Below are positions 34,101 to 45,425 of a stretch of 64,000 nt of DNA, piece by piece (within the stretch, counting starts at the first letter, position 1; each line of letters begins with the position of its first letter). Where the stretch lies: contig CM059194.1 of NCBI GenBank assembly GCA_030323885.1, forward strand, positions 6,967,686-7,031,685. Direction: 5' to 3'. The notes under the pieces are model-generated. The model was given only the letters and a program-made list of their open reading frames with translations. It had not been told where the DNA came from and ran no database searches. The stretch comes from Branchipolynoe longqiensis. Its lineage: Eukaryota; Annelida; Polychaeta; Phyllodocida; Polynoidae. A program made the translations under genes and the position numbers.

Positions 34101-37100
34101 CGACCACCTGGAAACATAAGGTGCCATAGACACTAAAAAAACAAAAAACAAAAACGACATGGGGTGAAAATGACAAGAGTGTGAATGGTGAGGGTGTGAG
34201 TGACAAGAGGGTGAGTGGTGAGATGGTTATCAGGCAAACCTAATTCCAGTTTCATATGATTGTGTTTAGATTCTGCTCAAGTACAACTTGGCACTGGAGA
34301 AGCAGAACTGGATCATTGGGAAGCGGATTGCGACGGATGGCCAGACGTTGGAGCAGTGCGGGGTGACAGTCGACAACACGCCCATCTTCCTTTACCTGTC
34401 ATCGAGCCACGCAGCCGGCAAGCTGGTCAAAGGTACGTTTGTGGTCTAGTCGAGTTGAACCGAATCGACCAGTAGTTGTATTGGTTGATTGTTGGCGCTT
34501 TTGCGGCTTGTCGGAAGCAAAGGCTGTATTCATAGTGAAATCTGAGCGGAATTTCATTCTGTCACTTGGGTTTCACGGAAAAAAATATGCTTAACCTGGC
34601 ATCGAGCCGCGCAGCCGGCCTCAGTAAGGAGGTCTTCGGCCAGCGCTACGGGAAGCTGCTCAAAGGTACGCTTGTGACCTAGTTGAGTTGGACCGAATGG
34701 ACTGGTTGATTGATGGTGCTTTTATGGCTTGTCGGAAGCAAAAGCCGTATTCATTGTGAAATCTGAACCAAATTAATTCTGTCACTTCCATTTTATGGGG
34801 GAGGGGGGGGGGATGAAGCGTCCATTCCGAGTTAACGCGCAATTTGGAAATGGTTATAGTTGTGTTAAATGACAGCAAAGTTTAACTCACTAGATTAGTA
34901 GATTTGGCTAAAATATATAAGTGGCAGTAATGCTCTAGATGCTGGATGCAGTGGCTGATTTGGTAGAGCGCACGCTTCCCATGAGGAAAGTCAGGAGTCT
35001 GAAATCCAGATTCAAACCAATGACTTACAAAATCGATACTTGTCGCTACCTAGCCTGGCGTTAGGCATAACTAAGACATGTTAACATTACTAGGACTGGT
35101 TAGCTCAGTATCAGGATAATGTGACTGAGTGGGAAATTGCGTTATTGTGCTTGCAGCCTAGTCTCCCAGTGGGGCAGCACAATAAAGTCACCATGAGTGC
35201 GTACTGTCACAAGTCGGTACCCATCCTGATATGACCTTAGATGTTGCCACGATGTAAAACTCCAAGCAAGCAATCAAACTATTTTACACGGATTCTGTGT
35301 TACACCTGTCGCTACAGCTTTCATATCAATTTGTAAGTTCCCACAGACAACGGACGCGAAAGTTTGGTCGACACAGTTTATTAACCTCAGTACAGAGAAT
35401 CGTATCTGGCTGGGCTTAACCAGCCCTACCTATCAAATAACAAATACAAAATGGAATTATATTTATTTTGGTACATTAGTTGTTTAAGCAGAGGAAATTT
35501 CAATCGCGGATGATTGGTCTTCTTCATTCCACTACTCATTGCTCCATCCTAATAATGCCGAGCGACTGGCTAGCAAGCGACAAGTATCAATATTTAAGTC
35601 ATTGGTTTGACTCGACCAGGGTTCGATTCCACGATCTACCAACATAGGAGACGGACGCTCTAACTCATTCGGCCTCAAAATAAAGGCAAAATCTCAGCCC
35701 TTGTAGGGGGGCGTAGCGTCCTGATGTACAATCATCAAAGTTGCTCATTGCGGCTGGTCGTAGCCGGCAGATCTCTGGTACAAGGTGATTCTCAGTCGTG
35801 TGTGCCGGTAGCGGCACCTACAAGGTATGTGGGTCATTCTCTGAAACTGGGCACTAAGGTGTGACATGGAGACCAAAAGTGAAAACCTTCCAAATAATAG
35901 CGGGAAGCATTCAAAATAATAGCAGGATCCATGTTCATGTATTTGCAATTCACATCTTACCCAGTGAATCGACTATGAATACAGCTGTGTTTCAGGGCAC
36001 TTTGATTTAATAAGCATCTTTAAAAGGTCCTGGAATTTTGCACTGAAAGGTCCTGGAAAGTCTTGGAAAAGTCCTGGAATTTGATGTCAAAATGGGTATG
36101 AACGCCGTGGGTACATATACGGGGTATTCTTCGCCGCATTTATAATCTGATTCAAATGTTTCCAACAGCGAACAAGCGCGCTGGACCCGAACAGCCTCTA
36201 CGCCAGATGCAATGCTGGGCCGGGCCGCCGCCCACCACCAACCCGGAACCAGCAGCCAGTCCAAGCGCTCTGACCACCTTACAGCAGGGCATAGCGGATG
36301 TCGCTATGACGTCCGCTACGCCGCCACCAACCCCACGCCCAGAGACACCGTCCACTGAGGTCTCGGTGAGTTGTGCCTAAGTGGCAAGCAGGCACTCAGG
36401 CATGGTTTGTTTGTTTTATGTCCTAGCAACATCTAAGGTCACATCAGGGCGGGTTTGTTGTTTTACATCCTAGCAACATCTAAGGTCATATCATTACTGA
36501 CCGTTGCATTAATATAGAACACTGATGACCTGATTGTCGTCATGTTACTGTTTTACACAATGGCTTATCATGCCAGACCGGTTAGCGCTAGGCATTACTG
36601 ACAGCTGCATTAATATAGAACACTGAGAACCTGAGTGTATCGTCATGTGACTGTCTTACACAATGGCTTATCATGCCAGACCAGTTAGCGCATAGTCCGA
36701 TGAAAACATCAAATTTTCAAAACCAAAGCAATTATTTAGATTTAATTTTACATATCTAACTTAAGCCGTGTTTACACGGGCGAGTTAAAACGGCTCAAAT
36801 AATGCGCCTTGCCTGGTTCGCCTCACATTCGCCATGTAAACGCGACTCTGAGGCGGATTAGGGCTGATTCGATTCATATGATTCACTTTCTGTAAACCAC
36901 CTCGCGAGGTAGTTTATATGAAGCGAACTAGCTTGGTCGTAATGCGAAGCATTGTGTTTGATGCGAGGAGAGGAAGAGACCCTCCCCCGCCCCGTGCTGT
37001 CGCGCTGCTTTCTCACCTCGGCAGACGGCGCGGCGCGCCGCCACCTCCCCCGCCCTCCTCGTCGCGCAGCACTCGCGCCTCACCCGACGCCGCTGCTCGC

Positions 37101-40100
37101 CACCTCTCGCCCTCCCCCGGGCCGGCAGCTTTCACACCTCACCTGCTGTCGCCCGTCCCTCCTCCCTTATAAGGTCGCCCGCCGGCCTCCCTCAGGCACT
37201 CGCCCTCCTGCCGTCTCCCAGCTCCCTGCCTTCTTCAATTGGGTCCACCTCGGATTGCTGCTCCACTCGACTTACACCATGCCTCGAGGGAAGGGACGAG
37301 GACGAAAGGGCTCCCGGGCCGGACCCCGCACCCCGGGGCCATCTTCAACGCCCCGGCGGGACGACTCCCAGGCCTCCGCCCCGGCGTCCCCCGCGGCGCC
37401 CTCGGACCGCACCTCGGGCGCCCAGATCTCGGCAATACTGGAGGCACTCCAGCTCATCCAGCTTGAGCAACGCCAGACATCCGCCGAGGTGCGCCAATCT
37501 GCAGCCGACATTCACGCCCGCATGGACGCCCTGGAGACCGCCCCGCTGGCCGCCCGCCTCGGGCGCGCACCACCGCCGCAGCCCGCCCCCCGCCGCCGCC
37601 TCAGGCGAGCCTCCCCAGGGCGGCGCACCCGGAGTACGAGAGGTACCGCCACCTCCCTACACAAGCCACGCCCACCACGTCGCGGGCCTACCAACAGGAA
37701 CCCACCCGACACAGCCCCGCCTCCGCGGCTGACGCCGTCCGGGACATCTTGGCCTCCGCCGAGGCGCGCCGCTCCGTGAAGCGCCAGGGCGTCCCGGCCG
37801 ACTACATATTTCCGTCCGACCTGGTACAGAGGGGCCCCGAAAGAACCCCGGTGAAGAGGGGCGAGGCTACGAAGGACGAGTACGCCCTCGCCCTTCTCAC
37901 CCTGATCGACCATCCCGATTTCCCCGCCCACTCCGCCCAGGGACTACACCACCACCACCTCACAGTCTCCCGGGATAACCTCATCTACCCCTGGGCGACC
38001 GTCCGTCGGTACTCAGAGACCGTATTTACCTGGATCGCGGACGGTCGACTCCCCCACGGGTGGCATGACCCAGTAGCCATCAACCTCCTGAGAGTCGAGT
38101 GTATCGCCATGCCCGACCACCAAGCCGCCAGCACCCCCGCCCGCCCACTCGACCCTCTCCACCGAGGCCCACACTTCCCCCGAGTCCAAGCCGACGCCCG
38201 CGTCACTTACGACAGGCACACCCACGGGGCCCCCTGCCCGGCCTGGAACCGCGACCCCACCTCGTGCGATCGGGGAGGCCCACGGCGAGGCGGAGGACAG
38301 ACGCCGTCACGTCTGTGCCTACTGCGCCAACGTGAGGCGCGTCCTAACCATGCACAGCGAGGCCGATTGCATGACAAAACAAGCCCGTGAGCGCCAGACC
38401 TCCCCCAGCTCGGCGGATTTTTGATCCGCCGGCCTACCCCCGGCCGGCCCGGGGGGCCCTTCCCGGCGCCTCACCCTCACCACTGCCGACAGCCCCGCAA
38501 CCTCCACCGACAACCTCCCAGCGACCACCGATCGCCGCGCCGCCCAGTCCCAGCCGGGGATCATCACCTCGGGCCTCACGCCTCGGACCATATCCCAGCC
38601 CAGCCTTACGAGGAACCCTCTGCCGCCAACCCTCACAACACCGCCTTCAACAACCCACCCGCCCAGACCCCGACCACCACCCCACCCAGCCCTGAGGACT
38701 TCGCTGCCCCCCTGCTCGACCCTCGTCGGACCTCCTCACCGGATCACGCCAAGGAGCGGGCCTCCTCCTTTTTGGCCGCCCGCTCCATGTCGACGCAGGC
38801 CCCGGACGCTCGCCGCCCCCCCTGGGAACCTGACCCCTGACGCGGCCCACCTCTCTGCCGCGCCACCCTGCATCCGCCGCCTCGCCCCCTCGGGCGCGCC
38901 GCGAGCCCTCTCCGCCTTTTTTTGGGGGGGAGGGCTCCTCGGCACCCCCTCACAGAACACCTACTGACTTTTTTCTCTCCCTGAACTTTATTACTTATTT
39001 TATCATGTACATTTCTTCACTGCTCCTCCTTATTGTTTTATTTCATTACTCCGCTCCTAATGAGCTTCTTTACATTTACCAGATTATTCCATATTTACTC
39101 CTATTGTCCTCTTGTTACTCTGTCTGACCTGTATGCTCTGTCTGAGGCGTAAATAAAGACGCCTTATTTCCACCCCCGCCTCCTCTCTTCCTTTTCGCGC
39201 ATCGGTCGTAATGCGAAGCATTGCGTTTGATGCGAGGAGAGGAAGAGACCCTCCCCCGTCGCGCTGCTTTCTCACCTCGGCAGACGGCGCGCCGCGCCGC
39301 CACCTCCCCCGCCCTCCGCGTCGCGCAGCACTCGCGCCTCACCCGATGCCGCTGCTCGCCACCTCTCGCCCTCCCCCGGGCCGGCAGCTTTCACACCTCA
39401 CCTGCTGTCACCCGTCCCACCTCCCTTATAAGGTCGCCCGCCGGCCTCCCTCAGGCACTTGCCCTCCTGCCGTCTCCCAGCTCCCTGCCTTCTTCACCAC
39501 CCACCCACCCTACACTCCTCCTACATTTCTCTTCCACCGGTGGAGGGCTCCTCGGCACCCCCTCACAGAACACCTACTGACTTTTTACTCTCCCTGAAGT
39601 TTATTACTTATTTTATCATGTACATTTCTTCACTGCTCCTCCTTATTGTTTTATTTCATTACTCCGCTCCTAATGAGCTTCTTTACATTTACCAGATTAT
39701 TCCTTATTTACTCCTATTGTCCTCTTGTTACTCTGTCTGACCTGTATGCTCTGTCTGAGGCGTAAATAAAGACGCCTTATTTCCACCCCCGCCTCCTCTC
39801 TTCCTTTTCGCGCATCAAGCACGCATGCGCAGTCGAGACCTTAGTTTGTTGACTTTCCGGTCGATCAAAAGCGCATATTATATCATTTGGTCTATGAACC
39901 GGCTAGAGGTGCACAGATATTCTTTTCATCATTTATTTTTAGGGTTTCACTACCCAGCAGAAGTTTTTACCGTTCCAAAACAATACGATTCAATCAATAC
40001 ATATCTAGGTCGAACCCACACTCTCTCGTGGTGACGTCGACGAACCCAAACTGGCGCTGGTTAGTCTGGACTTGCTCATGTGCAGATATCGATTTCCGCC

Positions 40101-43100
40101 TTAAACCGCTCCGTGTGTAAACGTGCCACTACTTCGCTTCATATAAATCGCTTTGTCTAATTCGTTTTACAATTGCCCATGTAAACACGGCTTTAGATAC
40201 TAGTGCACGTATAACATATTTGTCCCCACATAGAATGGGAAACTGAGGCAATTTAATAGAACCTGTTACTGCAGAAACATATGGGGTAAGAGTTTGGGCA
40301 TACATGCCAAAATTGATTTTGCAAATTTGCACTTCAAATATCTCCAAAGTTAGCCATTTAAAATTTTTTAAATTACTTGAAACTAAAGTAAGGTAGATTA
40401 TAACGATCAACCTAATATATTTATCTCTGGAAATTGCAAAAACTCAAAACCATCGACTATGCAACTTTAAGATAGAACACTGATAACCTGACTGTTGTCA
40501 TGTGACTGTCTTACACAATGGCTTATCATGCCAGACGAGTTAGCGCTAGGAATTATACGGACAGCTGCATTAATATGAACACTCACAACCTGACTCTTGT
40601 CATGTGACTGTTTTACGCAATGGTTTATGATGTCAGACCGGTTAGCACTTGGCATTATTGACAGCTGCATTAATCTGAACACTGAGAACCTGACTGTCGT
40701 CATGTGACTGTCTTACACAATGGCTTAGCATGTCAGACCAGTTAGCATTAGGCATTACTGATAGCTGCATTGATACAGAACACTGAGAACCTGACTGTCG
40801 TCATGTGACTGTCTTACATAATGGCTTATCATGTCAGACCGGTTAGCATTAGGCATTACTGATAGCTGCATTGATATTGAACATTGAACACTGATAACCC
40901 GACTGTGTCGTCATGTGACTGTTTTACACAATGGCTTAAATAATCAGTTATGCCCCACCCCCTACTAACGCTTACCATATTAGTCCAACATAGTTACCTC
41001 CCTATATATGTTTCTTTTTTCTCTTATCTTGTTCTTTACCTGTCATTATGTACCGATGGGGCCAGTGGAATACTTTAATATTGGACATGTTATATATGCA
41101 AAATAGCTTCAATGTGGGACCTTAAAAACCAGGATTTCCCTAATTTGGAATTGTGAACAAATCATGGCAAAAAACTAAATATTAAAAACATTGTAACTTC
41201 AGAACTATTCCAGTGATCTACATATATTCTATATCACTGGAATCAGATTAAAAGGATCTATGTAAATATATGAAATTTAATATTGCACTGTTGAATAAAC
41301 AAAAACACTTTGGACTACCTACTGAGATAGAACACTGTCGTTGAAATGGAACACTGTCTGATACGAGAAGACAATGTCTCACACAGAAGCACGGCTGGGC
41401 GTGCCCAAGGTGCACCTTGGACTTGCCGTGGTCACGAGTGTCGTGCACCCTGTGCAATACAGACCGGCCAGCCGAGATGAAACCCCCGCCTGACGCCATC
41501 ATCACCCCTGAGGAACAAGCGCGTCTCGCAGAAGCGCAGGTGCATGAGGAACAGGCGAAGCAGGTCAGCATTCTAATCTCCCATTCGTGTCATTAATATT
41601 AATACATTTTTTATCTGCCCGATTGTTCCCGGATATGGTCAAAAATATGTGACCATTCTGGATTTTGTATACCCGTTGATAGGTTTTCTGTCACTTTAGA
41701 AGTCCCAAAATTTCATAAAAATATTTTCCTGATTTTTGTTTGCTTGTCAGGCCATTCTCATCTATGTGTAGTGCTCTGCACTGACCTCTCAAGCAAAGAG
41801 CCGCATAGACAGGTAGGCGTGGGTAGTATGGTGATATCAGGGAGCCTAGGTGGTGTAATGGTTAGCACACTGGCCCGGAATGCCAAGAGATGTGGGTTCG
41901 AGTCCTGCTCTAGGCGCAATATTTCCCATTTACATCACCCCCAAGACATATGTTAATAATAAGATTACGCTTTTTCTGTAACCAATGAACGTGTGAATAT
42001 CTTTGCTGTGTCCGATGTAAATTGTAATGTGTTATTCTCTGGAAGGATAATATGTAAATGTCAAACCGAAGTAAAGTTTAAAATCCTGTCAACAGATTGT
42101 TTGACCGGGTTGCGCCTTGTGAGAGAAGTGGGAACTAGAAATGCCCCTGGAGAAATATATAATGGTGTTAGTCGCTTAGAGACAATACTGAATGGAAACA
42201 GAGGGATCATGCCTTACATTCTCGCTGTTTCATTATAGAGTGCATAAAGGTGTCACTGTCATACATTAAGATAGAACTCATTGTAGAGCGCATATAGGTG
42301 TTACTGACATACATTAAGATAGAACTCATTGTAGAGCACATATAGGTGTTATTGACATACATTAAGATGGAACTCATTGTAGAGCACATATAGGCATTAC
42401 TGACATACATTAAGATGGAACTCATTGAGCGTATATAGGTGTTACTGACATATATTAAGATAGAACTCATTGTAGAGCGCATATAGGCATTACTGACATA
42501 CATAAAGATGGAACTCATTGTAGAGTGCATATAGGTGTTACTGACATATATTAAGATGGAATTCATTATAGAGAGCATATAGGCATTACTGACATATATT
42601 AAGATAAAACTCATTGTAGAGCGCATATAGGCATTACTGACATACATAAAGATGGAACTCATTGTAGAGCGCATATAGGCATTACTGACATACATTAAGA
42701 TAGAACTCATTATAGAGAGCATATAGGCATTACTGACATACATTAAGATAGAACTCATTGTAGAGCGCATATAGGCGTTACTGACATACATTAAGATGGA
42801 ACTCATTGTATAGCACATATAGGTGTTACTGGGATACATTAAGATAGAACTCATTGTAGAGCGCATATAGGCATTACTGACATATATTAAGATAGAACTC
42901 ATTGTAGAGCGCATATAGGCATTACTGACATATATTAAGATAGAACTCATTGTAGAGCGCATATAGGCATTACTGACATACATTAAGATAGAACTCATTG
43001 TAGAGCGCATATAGGTGTTACTGGCATACATTAAGATAGAACTCATTGTAGAGTGCATATAGGCATTGCTGACATATATTAAGATTGAACTCATTATAGA

Positions 43101-45394
43101 GAGCATATAGGCGATACTGACATACATTAAGATAGAACTCATTGTAGAGCGCATATAGGTGTTACTGGCATACATTAAGATAGAACTCATTGTAGAGCGC
43201 ATATAGGCGTTACTGACATACATTAAGATGGAACTCATTGTAGAGCGCATATAGGCGTTACTGACATACATTAAGATGGAACTCATTGAGCATATATTAA
43301 GATAGAACTCATTGTAGAGTGCATATAGGTGTTACTGACATACATTAAGATAGAACTCATTGTAGAGCGCATATAGGCATTACTGACATTAAGATGGAAC
43401 TCATTGAGCATATATTAAGATAGAACTCATTGTAGAGTGCATATAGGTGTTACTGACATACATTAAGATAGAACTCATTATAGAGCGCATATAGGTGTTC
43501 CTGGCATACATTAAGATAAAACTCATTGAGCGCATATAGGCGTTACTGACATACATTAAGATAGAACTCATTGTAGAGGGCATATAGGCATTACTGACAT
43601 ACATTAAGATAGAACTCATTATAGACCGCATATAGGTGTTACTGACATACATTAAGATAGAACTCATTATAGAGTGCATATAGGTGTTACTGGCATACAT
43701 TAAGATCAAACTCATTGAGCGTATATAGGTGTTGCTGGCATACATTAAGATAGAACTCATTGAGCGTATATAGGTGTTACTGACATACACTAAGATAGAA
43801 CTCATTGAGCATATATAGGTGTTACTGACATACATTAAGATAGAACTCATTGAGTGTATATAGGTGTTACTGACATACACTAAGATAGAACTCATTGAGC
43901 ATATATAGGTGTTACTGACATACATTAAGATAGAACTCATTGAGCGTATATAGGTGTTACTGACATACATTAAGATAGAACTCATTGAGCGTATATAGGT
44001 GTTACTGACATACACTAAGATAGAACTCATTGAGCGTATATAGGTGTTACTGACATACATTAAGATAGAACTCATTATAGAGCGCATATAGGTGTTACTG
44101 GCATACATTAAGATCAAACTCATTGAGCGTATATAGGTGTTACTGGCATACATTAAGATAGAACTCATTGAGCATATATAGGTGTTACTGACATACATTA
44201 AGATAGAACTCATTGAGCGTATATAGGTGTTACTGGCATACATTAAGATAGAACTCATTGAGCGTATATAGGTGTTACTGACATACATTAAGATAGAACT
44301 CATTGAGCGTATATAGGTGTTACTGACATACATTAAGATAGAACACTCTGTGGGAAAGGGGAAAGGACTGTTTGAACATTGAGAAAGGGGAAGGGACTGT
44401 TTGAATACTGTATGTGATGAGGAATTGACTGTTTGAACATTATGATATGGAGGGGGAGGGGCAATTAGACTTATGGAAATCTGAACAGGTAGTAACATTT
44501 GCAAATATGTTCGGTTTAGGTATGATATTTGCATTATTAAATCTGGAATATATAAGGAATGAAAAAGTTCCACGATTCCATGGCTTTCCAAGATTTTTGA
44601 AAAACACCAGTTAACTATCATGAAATGACAATATAATTATATTGACAGCAATCGGTCAGTCTGAATCTCATTCTCTTATGACCTTAGATTTTGCTAGGAC
44701 GTAACATTCAAACAAAATGAAAAGCAAGGAATGATTGCAGAGAGAGAAAGTGAGAAAATGAGAATTGGCAACATGGGCGATAATACAGGCACAACAAGGA
44801 CAGTGGAATGCTCTCAAAGGATAGTCTGTACTGACTGATCCGTGGAATGGGGCCAGGATAGTGCGTGGACCATACATGAAGAGGGACTTCCAGGAATTTT
44901 CCGCGATTCCCTGACAATGCTAAGCCTATTGGGAAATATCTGCATTTTCTCAGAAATTTTATGATATTGAACAATGTAAGACCATAATTACTAGAATAAG
45001 GATTATTTATAGAATATTCACGGATTTCTAGTTCCTTCAGTAAAAGAAGTTAGATTTACGACATGGTTATCGTTCGCCCCTACTTGGGGGTAGGGGTGAA
45101 TATTTGCTATGACGTGCATACTTAGTACACGAGACTAATGAACTACTTGTGTGTGTTTAAAAATGCATAGTCCGATAAATGTTCATCAAATTTTCAAAAA
45201 GAAAAGAGTGATCTAGATTTGAGCCTACATATCTAACTTAGATACTGGGGAACTTAATAAGCATTTGTTGCCACATAGAAGGGTGTACTGAATCAATTTA
45301 ATAGAACATGTTACTGCAAAAGTCTATGGTGTCAGAGTTTTGGCATGCTTGTCAAAATTAATGTTGCATGTATGCACTTCAATTATCTATAAAA

Positions 45395-45425
<31 letters not shown>

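Larger units (their letters stand above)
36764..40192. mobile_element. PIF/Harbinger-like non-autonomous element, itself interrupted
   Basis: Terminal inverted repeats AGCCGTGTTTACACGGGCGA / (complement of) AGCCGTGTTTACATGGGCAA, flanked by TTA at 36761-36763 and 40193-40195. A 3-bp TWA target duplication is diagnostic of PIF/Harbinger. Without the GC-rich insertion (36935-39816) it is about 550 bp and has no transposase. Confidence 0.85.
36686..40472 (+). mobile_element. MITE 'CATAGTCCGATG' family, interrupted by a PIF-like element
   Basis: Left part 36686-36763 (CATAGTCCGATGAAAACATC...), right part 40193-40472 (...CATCGACTATGCAACTTTAA). The junction matches uninterrupted copies (CTAACTTAGATACT) once the inserted element and one TTA are removed. 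Confidence 0.8.
36490..40935. repeat. ~105-bp tandem repeat split by nested elements
   Basis: Units containing GTCATGTGACTGTCTTACAC, AATGGCTTATCATG(C/T)CAGAC and GCATTACTGA(C/T)AGCTGCATT occur at 36490-36690 (about two) and 40465-40935 (about four to five). The MITE at 36686-40472 interrupts them. Confidence 0.8.

Noticed and set aside
34660..34878. Minus-strand 72-codon frame near the UBL duplicate
   Set aside because: Overlaps duplicated intron sequence and a G-run; no motif or splice support.
36918..37172. Pro/Arg-rich frames on both strands of the GC-rich element
   Set aside because: GC-rich DNA lacks stop codons in all frames; only the 37279-38420 path shows ordered motifs.
39204..39816. 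Solo LTR of a retrotransposon
   Set aside because: The long copy has its ORF region inside the shared sequence rather than between two full copies, so the short copy cannot be its LTR.
42207..44621. Two long minus-strand frames (359 and 406 codons) as repeat-protein genes
   Set aside because: They are 48/45-bp DNA repeats whose lengths are multiples of three, antisense inside an intron, with no signal peptide, promoter or non-repetitive domain.
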